A stretch of DNA of 44,847 nt from Candidatus Wolfebacteria bacterium RIFCSPLOWO2_01_FULL_47_17b (lineage in GTDB: Bacteria > Patescibacteriota > Minisyncoccia > UBA6257 > JAGOQP01). The position numbers and the translations under genes are program-made. Shown here in pieces: positions 26,368 to 35,021 of the stretch. Location of the stretch: assembly GCA_001793865.1 (NCBI GenBank), contig MGIS01000025.1, positions 29,178-74,024 of the forward strand. Direction: 5' to 3'. Under the pieces are notes generated by a model. It searched no databases. It was not told the origin of the DNA and saw only the letters and a program-made list of their open reading frames with translations. Position 1 is the stretch's first letter, and the number at the start of each line of letters is the position of its first letter.

Positions 26368-26994
26368 CTACATCTTCTGTATATACACGACCGTTCTCTT
26401 ATTTCCCGGCACTCCTCCTTTTACGTAGAGCAGGTTCTTTTCGGCATCAATCTGCACGATAGGTATATTTCTCAGGGTGACGGTCTCGTTTCCCATTCGG
26501 CCCGCCATTGGCTTATTCGGCATTACGCGCTGCGGAGCGGTTGCTCCAAGTGAACCCGGCGCTCGATGTCTGTTCTTTTGTCCGTGCGTTTTTGGTCCGC
26601 CGTGGAAACCATGGCGTTTCACGACACCTTGGAATCCGCGTCCTTTTTCGATTCCTGTGATACGGAGCTTGTCTCCTGTTTGAAATTCGGATACAGTCAC
26701 AATCTTCCCAACCTCATACGCATCTTGTGTTCGGAATTCGTGAATGTATCTGAACTTGAGAGGTGAGTTTTGAGTTGTGGGTTGTGGAATTTTCTTTAGA
26801 TGACCCGCCATTGGCTTATTTACTTTTTTAATGGACGAGTCAAATCCCACCTGCACGGCAGCATACGTGTCTTTCTCGGGTGTACGCACTTGCGTTACGG
26901 TCACCGGTCCGGCTTGGAGGACAGTGACGGGGACGACTTTTCCCTTTTCGTCCCACACCTGATCCATCTTCACTTTTTTTCCGATTAAGAACAT
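26368..26994 (-). CDS. rplC: Ribosomal protein uL3
   Basis: GKGRGFQGVVKRHGFHGGPKTHGQKNRHRAPGSLGA. Confidence 0.96.
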   Translation of the reverse strand: MFLIGKKVKMDQVWDEKGKVVPVTVLQAGPVTVTQVRTPEKDTYAAVQVGFDSSIKKVNKPMAGHLKKIPQPTTQNSPLKFRYIHEFRTQDAYEVGKIVTVSEFQTGDKLRITGIEKGRGFQGVVKRHGFHGGPKTHGQKNRHRAPGSLGATAPQRVMPNKPMAGRMGNETVTLRNIPIVQIDAEKNLLYVKGGVPGNKRTVVYIQKM

Positions 26995-27097
26995 AATCGT
27001 AAATATAATTCTAATCTACAAATCTATTCGAATGTCCCAAATGATATTCGGATGAGCGGAATTCGGATGAATGTACGCCATTCGGATACCAAATAAA

Positions 27098-27197
27098 AGC
27101 TCCAGGCGTGAGTCCCGTTAGAGAACGCCCTGCTCCTGGCACGGCTCCAGCCGCCTTGGGGCGACTTTTCTCTAACGGGACGTGAGCTTGGAGCTCT
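27098..27197 (-). other. Leader hairpin of the rplC operon, invaded by a family-1 element
   Basis: AGCTCCAGGC/GCTTGGAGCT outer stem around the element; minus-strand TTTTATTT follows. Confidence 0.6.
27113..27180. repeat. Family-1 palindromic element copy C with CGTGAG direct repeats
   Basis: 13-bp IR TCCCGTTAGAGAA/TTCTCTAACGGGA; CGTGAG at 27107-27112 and 27181-27186. Confidence 0.85.
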
Positions 27198-27222
27198 ATA
27201 ACGCTTGATGAATGGTAGATAA

Positions 27223-27251
27223 AATCTAGCAAAACCGCTGTCCTATGTCAA
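27223..27251 (-). promoter_or_regulatory. Predicted sigma70 promoter of the rplC operon
   Basis: TTGACA (27246-27251) N17 TAGATT (27223-27228). Confidence 0.7.
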
Positions 27252-27319
27252 CAGGGTGGTCGGGGGTTATCCACAGGTGTCAAAATTTCCTACGATAATT
27301 TTCTCTGTCATCGCGAGCA

Positions 27320-27374
27320 AAGTCCGTAAGGTTTGGCCTCGGTTTGGGGAGGCCGAACCTTGGTCCGCGGACTT
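27320..27374. repeat. Family-7 inverted repeat AAGTCCGTAAGGTTTGGCCTC..GAGGCCGAACCTTGGTCCGCGGACTT
   Basis: Second copy at 41401-41463. Confidence 0.85.
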
Positions 27375-27386
27375 TGTGAGGTGGTC

Positions 27387-28607
27387 TCATCGAGTAGAAT
27401 TATAAATCGCTTGAATTTCAGCAGCCGACAATGCCCTATTGTAGATGCGGACGTCGTCGATGATACCGGTGAAATTTGATCCCCAAAAACTTCCAATTAT
27501 GAGGTCGTATGCATCAGTTGATCCTATGCCGTATGACCATGGATTTGTACTTGCTAATAATCCATTGGTGTATCCTCTAAATGCTGTTCCGTCATATGTT
27601 ACAACTGTAAATTTCCATCCTGTACCACGCATGTCATTGGCACCAAATGTATTATCAAGATCGAATCCATGTGTAGATCCGTCCCCTCCTTCCAATCGTC
27701 CATTTATGCCATGGATTGTAAAACCTGGACTTGGACCATAAAGACCTTTGTTAAATTGAGGATAATAACCAGCAGAACCAATTAGATTCACCCATTCGAT
27801 TACCGAGAAAGAATTTGTTGTATTAAAGGTGCTGTTTAAAATTTCAGGTGCTCCCACCATCACATAATCATTACTCCCATCAAAACTCAAACACCCTCTC
27901 ACTTTGCAGTTAGAATCACTCTGCCACGTGGGTCCATTGGTCAGCGTCCCCGTATTCCCATTCCCACTACTATCCGCCGCTGTGGTACCTGTCCCCTCAT
28001 CAAACGTCCAGTAGCCCACCAGGCCATCATCATTGAACGGCAGGAGGTCTTTGTCATTGCCCCGCTCATAGATAGAAAAGGAATCTCCCCCATCAGAGGC
28101 CGTCTGGGCTCGGTATTTATCGGATTCCATCAGGGCATTCAATTCAAAACTCCCTCCCATCACTAACGTATAGTATTGTCCCGTGGAGGTGCTATTCACC
28201 GGATCGAGAGGCAGTGTCGCAAGGCCTGAAAAAGATGTATTGAAATTGATGGGTATCCAGCCATCACTATCCGTATCCCGCATGGTTGCTTCATCTGTGG
28301 CACAGGCGTAGGTATAGGGACTGGGAAGGGTTGGAAGGCCCAAATCACTGCAATCTGCCTGTGTTGCCAGCAATGAGGTATATACCACGGTATTTGCAAT
28401 GCCATTGAATACATCCGGATCCTGCGTTTCCAACAGATAGAGCGCTTTTTCCACCGCGGTGAGATCCTGAATACGCTGGCTATCTCTGGCTTGGCGCAGA
28501 AGTTCAGCTGGATTGAGTACGACGACCACTGCGGCGGTGAGGATGGCGAGGATGCCGATGACTATCAGTAGTTCAACCAAGGTGAAGCTTTTGGAATCTC
28601 TGTGCAT
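27387..28607 (-). CDS. Type IV pilin-like prepilin with C-terminal LamG/ConA-like domain
   Basis: KSFTLVELLIVIGILAILTAAVVVVLNP; GYWTFDEGTGTTAADSSGNGNTGTL...GIIDDVRIYNRALSAAEIQAIYN. Confidence 0.93.
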   Translation of the reverse strand: MHRDSKSFTLVELLIVIGILAILTAAVVVVLNPAELLRQARDSQRIQDLTAVEKALYLLETQDPDVFNGIANTVVYTSLLATQADCSDLGLPTLPSPYTYACATDEATMRDTDSDGWIPINFNTSFSGLATLPLDPVNSTSTGQYYTLVMGGSFELNALMESDKYRAQTASDGGDSFSIYERGNDKDLLPFNDDGLVGYWTFDEGTGTTAADSSGNGNTGTLTNGPTWQSDSNCKVRGCLSFDGSNDYVMVGAPEILNSTFNTTNSFSVIEWVNLIGSAGYYPQFNKGLYGPSPGFTIHGINGRLEGGDGSTHGFDLDNTFGANDMRGTGWKFTVVTYDGTAFRGYTNGLLASTNPWSYGIGSTDAYDLIIGSFWGSNFTGIIDDVRIYNRALSAAEIQAIYNSTR

Positions 28608-28642
28608 ATTGTCCTAAGTGTAACACACCACAAACGTAATAC

Positions 28643-28668
28643 AAAAATCCCCGAGTGCGGGGATTTTT
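28643..28668. terminator. Bidirectional-type intrinsic terminator after tuf-rpsJ
   Basis: AAAAATCCCC-gagtgc-GGGGATTTTT. Confidence 0.88.
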
Positions 28669-28677
28669 GATGACTGG

Positions 28678-29004
28678 CTACATAAGTTTTACTTCGATGT
28701 CTATGCCGGCGGGAAGGTTCAGATTGCTTAAAGATTCAACAATCTTTTGGCTTGGATTTATGATTTCTATGAGCCGCTTGTGCATCTTCATTTCAAACTG
28801 TTCGCGGGAATCTTTATGCACGAAGGTGGATCGGTTGACCGTATATTTCCGCAGTTCGGTCGGCAGTGGAATCGGGCCAATAATTTCGGCTCCATTGCGC
28901 ACCGCCGTATCCATAATCTGTTTGGTGGACGTGTCGATCAGGCGGTGGTCGTAGGATTTTATCTTCAGCCGTATTTTATTTTTAACGTCTTCCTTTTTAG
29001 CCAT
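28678..29004 (-). CDS. rpsJ: Ribosomal protein uS10
   Basis: KIRLKIKSYDHRLIDTSTKQIMDTAVRNGAEIIGPIPLPT. Confidence 0.96.
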   Translation of the reverse strand: MAKKEDVKNKIRLKIKSYDHRLIDTSTKQIMDTAVRNGAEIIGPIPLPTELRKYTVNRSTFVHKDSREQFEMKMHKRLIEIINPSQKIVESLSNLNLPAGIDIEVKLM

Positions 29005-29011
29005 GAAGCTC

Positions 29012-30211
29012 TTATTTGAGAATCTTTGTGATTGATCCCGCTCCTACCGTGTGGCCTCCTTCGCGAATAGCGAACTTCTGCTGCTCTTCGAGCGCGACCG
29101 GCGCGATAAGCTTCACGTTAATGTTTACCGTATCGCCCGGCATAACCATCTCGGTTCCTTCTGGCAAAATAACTTCTCCTGTTACATCGGTTGTGCGGAG
29201 GTAGAACTGCGGCTTGTAGCCCTTGAAGAACGGCGTGTGACGCCCTCCTTCCTCTTTGCTCAGCACGTAGATTTGCGCTTCGAAGTCGGTGTGCGGAGTA
29301 ATGGATCCGGTCTTCGCAAGTACCTGTCCGCGCTCAAGATCTTCTTTTTTGACACCGCGCAGAAGGATTCCGGCATTGTCACCGGCTCGCGCTTCGTCCA
29401 GGGTTTTATTGAACATTTCGATTCCGGTCACAACCACTTTGCTGGTCGGTTTGAGTCCGACGAGTTCAACTTCTTCGTTTACCTTCACAATACCGCGCTC
29501 CACTTTTCCGGTAGCCACGGTTCCGCGACCTTCAATCGAGAAGATATCTTCAATCGGCATCAGGAACGGCTTGTCGGTTTCGCGTACCGGCTCGGGAATG
29601 TATTCATCCATTGCTTGCACGAGCTTCAAAATCGGTTCAATTTCGGCACTGTTGGCATCTTTGGATTCAAGCGCCTTAAGAGCTGATCCCCGGATGATCG
29701 GGGTTTCGTCTCCGGGAAATTCGTATTTTTTAAGCAGTTCGCGGACTTCCGATTCAACGAGGTCGATGAGTTCGGGGTCGCTTACCATATCTACTTTGTT
29801 CAAAAACACGATAATTTTCGGCACGCCCACCTGGCGTGCAAGCAGAATGTGTTCGCGCGTCTGAGGCATCGGGCCGTCGGTTGCCGCTACTACCAGTACG
29901 GCTCCGTCCATCTGTGCGGCTCCCGTAATCATGTTTTTGATGTAGTCGGCGTGTCCCGGCGCGTCGATGTGCGCGTAGTGGCGCTTTTCCGTCTCGTATT
30001 CCGAGTGGTGCAATGCGATCGTAATCCCGCGCTGCTTTTCTTCCGGCGCGTTGTCGATCTGGTCGACCGCTTCTTCTTTGCTAATAAGCCCCTTCAAAAA
30101 CAGCGCGTGCATAATCGCCGCGGTCAGGGTCGTTTTGCCGTGGTCAACGTGGCCGATGGTTCCGACATTGAGGTGCGGCTTCGAACGTTCGAATTTTGCT
30201 TTTTCTGCCAT
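29012..30211 (-). CDS. tuf: Elongation factor Tu
   Basis: [44 protein letters not shown]. Confidence 0.98.
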   Translation of the reverse strand: MAEKAKFERSKPHLNVGTIGHVDHGKTTLTAAIMHALFLKGLISKEEAVDQIDNAPEEKQRGITIALHHSEYETEKRHYAHIDAPGHADYIKNMITGAAQMDGAVLVVAATDGPMPQTREHILLARQVGVPKIIVFLNKVDMVSDPELIDLVESEVRELLKKYEFPGDETPIIRGSALKALESKDANSAEIEPILKLVQAMDEYIPEPVRETDKPFLMPIEDIFSIEGRGTVATGKVERGIVKVNEEVELVGLKPTSKVVVTGIEMFNKTLDEARAGDNAGILLRGVKKEDLERGQVLAKTGSITPHTDFEAQIYVLSKEEGGRHTPFFKGYKPQFYLRTTDVTGEVILPEGTEMVMPGDTVNINVKLIAPVALEEQQKFAIREGGHTVGAGSITKILK

Positions 30212-30245
30212 ATGATTTTATTACTATTAATTGATTTGGTTAATA

Positions 30246-30458
30246 TTATAGCGGGATTTTGTTAATGTCAATATCGTACTCTCCTTCTTTGACTTCCTCT
30301 TCCAGTTCCTTTTGTATTTCGTCCATTTTTTTGAGCTTGTCCATAAGCTGCTGGTACTTTTCATACGTGACCACCGTATAGAGCGGTATGCCTTCCTTTG
30401 ATATGACGCAGGCGTCTTCGGATTCAAGTGTTTTTTTTATTTTTGAAAAAATTGTCAT
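30246..30458 (-). CDS. Phd/YefM antitoxin-like small protein
   Basis: ACVISKEGIPLYTVVTYEKYQQLMDKLKKMDEIQKELEEE; no adjacent toxin ORF. Confidence 0.5.
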   Translation of the reverse strand: MTIFSKIKKTLESEDACVISKEGIPLYTVVTYEKYQQLMDKLKKMDEIQKELEEEVKEGEYDIDINKIPL

Positions 30459-30474
30459 AGTAATGAATATAAAG

Positions 30475-30825
30475 TTACACAAATTCTACCATCGATGTCA
30501 TGGCAGCATCTCCAATGCGTCGTTTCCCCTGCTTAATTACTCGTATATACCCTCCTTTTCGCTCGGCATAACGCGGAGCTATTTCGTAGTACAGCTTTTG
30601 CGCCGATTTTCTCGGCAGGCGCGCGATAAGCAGGCGCAATGAAGCGGTGTTTTGCTTTTTCGCGAGCGTGATCATTTTTTCCGCCTCTGTCTTGAGTGTC
30701 TTGGCGCGTACGTCGGTGGTTTGTATCTTTTCTTTTTGAATCAAATTCGATACGAGCCCCTGTATAAATGCCTCGCGCTGTCCCTTGGTTCTATGAAATT
30801 TTTTACCTTTTTTCTGATGCTTCAT
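30475..30825 (-). CDS. rplQ: Ribosomal protein bL17
   Basis: KFHRTKGQREAFIQGLVSNLIQKEKIQTTDVRAKTLK. Confidence 0.95.
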   Translation of the reverse strand: MKHQKKGKKFHRTKGQREAFIQGLVSNLIQKEKIQTTDVRAKTLKTEAEKMITLAKKQNTASLRLLIARLPRKSAQKLYYEIAPRYAERKGGYIRVIKQGKRRIGDAAMTSMVEFV

Positions 30826-31595
30826 TTCTTTGCTTTCTTTGTTGTGGTTTTTTTGGCAGCCGTCTTTTTTGGTTTTGCCTCCGCTTCCTGTTCAAAATCT
30901 TTTGTCTCAATCGCTGATACGATTTCAAGGTGATCTTTAAGTATGTTTGACGCTTTATGCAGCGCGCGGGATGGGCTCATAGTTGAGTCGGTTTGTATGC
31001 GGAGCGTAAGGCGATTGAAGTCGGTGCGGTCTCCTACGCGCATATTTTCCACGTCGAACTGCACATTGATGACCGGTGAAAACAGCGCGTCGAGCGCGAT
31101 GGATCCGACCTGGAGTTTTTCCATCTTTCTGCTTTCCGCCGGCGAATATCCCAGTCCTTTTTCGGCGACAAGCTCCATTTCAAATTCCCCCGATTTGGAG
31201 GTGATGGTTGCTATATGGAGATCGGGATTTACGATTTGTACCTGCGAGGGCGCGTGTATATCTCCTGCAGTCACCGCTCCCGCCCCTTTCTTCTTAATGG
31301 TAAGAGTTTGGGGTTCGTCCGCAAAAAACATCATGCGGACTTTCTTCAGGTTCAGAAGCACGTCAACCGCGTCTTCGAGCACGTCGGGAATGGCAGTGAA
31401 TTCGTGCTTTACGCCTTTTATTTTTATTTGCGTGATAGCAGCGCCGGGCAGTGAAGAGAGCAGTATGCGGCGTATCGCGTTGCCGAGGGTAATGCCGTAG
31501 CCGGTATAGAGATTCTGTATCTCAAATATGCCTTCGGATGGCGTTTCCGACATTTTTTTTATTACGACGTTTTTGCTTAAAAATGTGTATTCCAT
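30822..31595 (-). CDS. rpoA: RNA polymerase alpha subunit, N-terminal domain only
   Basis: YTGYGITLGNAIRRILLSSLPGAAITQIKIKGVKHEFTAIPDVLEDAVDVLLNLKK; 257 aa ending in a K/A/T tail. Confidence 0.95.
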   Translation of the reverse strand: MEYTFLSKNVVIKKMSETPSEGIFEIQNLYTGYGITLGNAIRRILLSSLPGAAITQIKIKGVKHEFTAIPDVLEDAVDVLLNLKKVRMMFFADEPQTLTIKKKGAGAVTAGDIHAPSQVQIVNPDLHIATITSKSGEFEMELVAEKGLGYSPAESRKMEKLQVGSIALDALFSPVINVQFDVENMRVGDRTDFNRLTLRIQTDSTMSPSRALHKASNILKDHLEIVSAIETKDFEQEAEAKPKKTAAKKTTTKKAKK

Positions 31596-31677
31596 AATTG
31601 TGTTATGTGTTGTGAGTTATGAGTTGTTGGTTTTGAGTTGTCCCACTACTCATAACCCACTACTCACTTCTCAAGTG

Positions 31678-32298
31678 TTAACGACTGTAGTAGTCTACGA
31701 CCAAATTAATATCGCATGGCAGTTCCACATCTTGGGGAATTGCCGTTACTTTGCCTGTGTATTTTGCTCCATCCACCGCGAACCACGACTCCTGATGTTT
31801 GGTTTTCAGTATATTCGCGAGGTCTCTAAAAAGCGGGCTGGTTCGCTTCGATTCCTTGATGCGGATTTCGTCACCGACACGTACGACATACGATGGGATT
31901 GTCACTTTACGTCCCTGCACTTCGATATGACCATGGCTGATGATTTGGCGCGCAACGATCCGTGAGGGCGCAAGTGACATGCGGTATACGACGTTGTCCA
32001 GACGGGTTTCGAGCTGTTCAATAACGGATTCCGTTACCGATTTTTTACCTGAGGCTGCTTTGGCAAAAAGTTTTTCCATCTGGCGTTCAGTGAGCCCGTA
32101 CGAGATCTTCACTTTCTGTTTTTCCATAAGCTGCTGTTTGAATTCCGAAAATGCGCGGGTGCGCTTTTTGCCGTGCATACCGGGGCGTTCCGGACGGCGT
32201 AGCATGGCGGATTTGGGCGATTGCGAACGGTATGCCTTCAACCCGAGGCGGGTGCCAAGTGCTCGTTCTTTTTTCTCTTTTGCTCGCAGTAGTCTCAT
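31678..32298 (-). CDS. rpsD: Ribosomal protein uS4
   Basis: MRLLRAKEKKERALGTRLGLKAYRSQSPKSAMLRRPERPGMHG; start corrected to 32298. Confidence 0.94.
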   Translation of the reverse strand: MRLLRAKEKKERALGTRLGLKAYRSQSPKSAMLRRPERPGMHGKKRTRAFSEFKQQLMEKQKVKISYGLTERQMEKLFAKAASGKKSVTESVIEQLETRLDNVVYRMSLAPSRIVARQIISHGHIEVQGRKVTIPSYVVRVGDEIRIKESKRTSPLFRDLANILKTKHQESWFAVDGAKYTGKVTAIPQDVELPCDINLVVDYYSR

Positions 32299-32308
32299 AA
32301 ATGTGTTG

Positions 32309-32758
32309 CTATACCCTTCTTGGTTTGGGTGGGCGGGGGCCGTTATGCGGGATCGGTGTCGCGTCTCGCAGGGATGCGACTGTAAATCCCTGCGCTCCCG
32401 AGAGCGTGCGGATGACCGAATCACGGCCAGATCCTACTCCTTTTACCACCACGTGCAGCTGGAATGGTCCGGTTTTTTGGATTTTTTCAAGCACGACTGC
32501 CGTCACTTTCTGCGCCGCGAAGGGCGTTGCTTTTTTCGGTCCCGAAAATCCGAGTGATCCCGCGGATGCCCATGTGATCACGTTTCCCGATGCGTCGGTA
32601 ACGGTGATAAGTGTGTTGTTATATGACGCCTGCACGTATACATGCCCGCTCTCCACCTTCTTGGATGACTGTTTGGCTGCCGTTTTTGCAACTGTTTCCG
32701 CCGCTTTTTCTTCGACTCGCGTGTCTGCCGATTGTTGTACTACTTTCTTTTTGCCCAT
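32309..32758 (-). CDS. rpsK: Ribosomal protein uS11
   Basis: GHVYVQASYNNTLITVTDASGNVITWASAGSLGFSGPKKATPFAAQ. Confidence 0.96.
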   Translation of the reverse strand: MGKKKVVQQSADTRVEEKAAETVAKTAAKQSSKKVESGHVYVQASYNNTLITVTDASGNVITWASAGSLGFSGPKKATPFAAQKVTAVVLEKIQKTGPFQLHVVVKGVGSGRDSVIRTLSGAQGFTVASLRDATPIPHNGPRPPKPRRV

Positions 32759-32760
32759 GG

Positions 32761-33144
32761 TTATTTAAGCTCTACTTTCCTCTTACCGCTCCCCGCAGTC
32801 TTACGAACATTACTTCGCACGGTTCGGGAATTTGTTTTTGTCCGCTGACCTCGTACCGGAAGCTTTTTAGCGTGCCGAGCTCCGCGATACGACTGGATGT
32901 CTTTAAGGCGTGCGATATTTCCGCGTACAATCTGGCGAAGCTCCCCTTCTATTTTGAATCTTTTCTCAATGTACTCTTTTATGCCGTTCAGGTCTTCAGG
33001 CGAAAGGTCTTTAGCGCGCTTTGCGGGGTCTATCTTTGTTTCGCGTACGATATCCTGTGCGCGCGTGCGTCCGACGCCGTATATGTAGCTCAGCGCTATG
33101 CCTACTCTTTTTTCGTCTGGAATTGTGATACCGAATAATCTCAT
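32761..33144 (-). CDS. rpsM: Ribosomal protein uS13
   Basis: IPDEKRVGIALSYIYGVGRTRAQDIV...RGQRTKTNSRT. Confidence 0.96.
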   Translation of the reverse strand: MRLFGITIPDEKRVGIALSYIYGVGRTRAQDIVRETKIDPAKRAKDLSPEDLNGIKEYIEKRFKIEGELRQIVRGNIARLKDIQSYRGARHAKKLPVRGQRTKTNSRTVRSNVRKTAGSGKRKVELK

Positions 33145-33231
33145 AAATGATAAAATCCTAATCTACAAATCTATCCTAATGCTTCCAATACTCGGATGAG
33201 CATAATTTGGATGATTCCATGCTTTCGGATA

Positions 33232-33345
33232 CTAGCCTTGGCGTTGTTTGTGCTTGGGATTCTTGCAAATAACGTATACGTGCCCGCCTCGGCGGACCGT
33301 TTTGCAATTTTTACAAATTTTTTTTACAGATGCTCTGACTTTCAT
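33232..33345 (-). CDS. rpmJ: Ribosomal protein bL36 (37 aa)
   Basis: Own translation [37 protein letters not shown]; below ORF-track length limit. Confidence 0.95.
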   Translation of the reverse strand: MKVRASVKKICKNCKTVRRGGHVYVICKNPKHKQRQG

Positions 33346-33398
33346 GTTGTGTTATGGGTTGTGGGTTTTGAGTCATCTCACTACTCACTACTCATTAC

Positions 33399-33611
33399 TC
33401 AAATCCTACGCATTATAATACCTCGATTTCCATCGGGGCTTATTTTTACAAGAACCGTATCGCCCGGCAATACTTTTATGTAGTGGATACGCATTTTACC
33501 GGACAGGTGTGCCAAGACCTCTTTGTTGTCTATCTGCACACGGAACATGGTTGAAGGCAATGTTTCGGTGACGATGCCCTGCACCAGGTTTTCCAATTTT
33601 TCTCGTGCCAT
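33399..33611 (-). CDS. infA: Translation initiation factor IF-1
   Basis: VQGIVTETLPSTMFRVQIDNKEVLAHLSGKMRIHYIKVLPGDTVLVKISP. Confidence 0.95.
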   Translation of the reverse strand: MAREKLENLVQGIVTETLPSTMFRVQIDNKEVLAHLSGKMRIHYIKVLPGDTVLVKISPDGNRGIIMRRI

Positions 33612-33656
33612 GCTTAAGTGGCTATGATAGTAAATGAGCCGTTTAAAGTCAAGTCA

Positions 33657-35006
33657 CTACTCAATGTTGACCGATATGCGGTTTATATTTTTCGGGGCAT
33701 GTGAAACCCAGAACGGCCAGAACGAAACCGAAAGCTTGTCCACGCCATCCTTGGACAGGAGCGCCGATTTTACTTCGAGCTCCCGCATATTCGCAACCTC
33801 ACGCTTGATTTCGTCCGGCTGCAGTTTTTTCCAGTAGGTCGCTTGGACCTTGATGGGTAGGGTCATTATTCCGGATCCGAACTGCGGCGAAGGTTTGGTG
33901 TATGTTACGGTGAAATCTTTTTCGGTGCTTTGTTCATCCGTCGCTTCGGCCTCCAGTGCGAGTTCGCGTATGAATGTATGCACGTCCTGTTCATGGAATA
34001 CGAATGCTTCCAACTCCCCTTCGAACACGACGCTGAATTTCCCGTCTGCCGTGAGCGAGCGATCAACATTCTTCGAGATAAGCGTAAACCGTTCCGCTCC
34101 ATCCACGAGCATGACATCCTTTGGTATTTGCAGAAGCACAAGCGATTTCAGATCCCCTCGAAGCTGTTCTTCTGCTTGCCGCTCGGCCGCTTCTATGTCG
34201 GCATCGGTGGGGTAGGGCGTCAGGCCTCGTGTTCCTCCACGAACCGGTTGCGTGATCTCTCCGTAGAATTTTCCGTAGCGCGATCCGCCTTCGAAGCCCG
34301 GGATTTCCAGGCGGGCGATGCCATCGGTATTGTATTCGGGTCCAGCTTTATCGGCGATAATGTCGGCTTCAATACTGCCGGGCGCTCCCGGCACGGTTAC
34401 GCGGTTTGCGAGTCGGTAAATTTTCCCGTCCGGCGCCTCGAATCGCGTTGTGGCGACAAGCACTTGCGTCGCCGGACCGAATTCGTTGTGAATGATTATT
34501 TTCCCGGTCGCCTTTTGCTCTTCGTTCGTCTGACCCGTCGGATTAAAGGTGAATACTTTGCTTACTTCCTTGGCGATGATCTCACCGGGTATTTCTTTGG
34601 CGGATGTATTTGGTTCTCCGATCGATGTTTTAATAAACACGGACTCATCGTACGCAACCGCGTCCTTCTTCATTACTATATGTATGTCCACTTTCGGCAG
34701 TTTTGCGGCACCGAACGCAAGCAGTGCTATAACGATGATTCCCGCGATTACGTATCGTCGAATGCGGCGTGGTTTGCGCTCCTTCATAGGCGGGCTCGCC
34801 TCGCCGAAGTCTTCGGCGTAGCGCGGATCGGCGGAACCAAACGTTTCCTCACGCGATTCCTCGCGCGATGTAAACAAGTCGAAATCCTGTAGTGGTTTGG
34901 GTTGCAAAAGCGTTTCCTCCTGCGCTGCAGTTGGAGCACTCGCCTTTCGGCGAGGTTTCGCTGGGACGATATCCATCACTTTTACGATTTTTTTCTTCTT
35001 AGGCAT
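33657..35006 (-). CDS. Membrane protein with large extracytoplasmic domain (Baseplate J-like annotation is common for such CPR proteins)
   Basis: 449 aa; basic N-terminus, single TM, beta-rich C-terminal region. Confidence 0.5.
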   Translation of the reverse strand: MPKKKKIVKVMDIVPAKPRRKASAPTAAQEETLLQPKPLQDFDLFTSREESREETFGSADPRYAEDFGEASPPMKERKPRRIRRYVIAGIIVIALLAFGAAKLPKVDIHIVMKKDAVAYDESVFIKTSIGEPNTSAKEIPGEIIAKEVSKVFTFNPTGQTNEEQKATGKIIIHNEFGPATQVLVATTRFEAPDGKIYRLANRVTVPGAPGSIEADIIADKAGPEYNTDGIARLEIPGFEGGSRYGKFYGEITQPVRGGTRGLTPYPTDADIEAAERQAEEQLRGDLKSLVLLQIPKDVMLVDGAERFTLISKNVDRSLTADGKFSVVFEGELEAFVFHEQDVHTFIRELALEAEATDEQSTEKDFTVTYTKPSPQFGSGIMTLPIKVQATYWKKLQPDEIKREVANMRELEVKSALLSKDGVDKLSVSFWPFWVSHAPKNINRISVNIE

Positions 35007-35021
35007 ATGGTGAATTATACA

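Noticed and set aside
27011-27232. 73-aa ORF in the rplC leader
   Set aside because: Consists of repeat and leader sequence (PLEKSRPKAAGAVPGAGRSLTG from the family-1 element); no RBS or family match.
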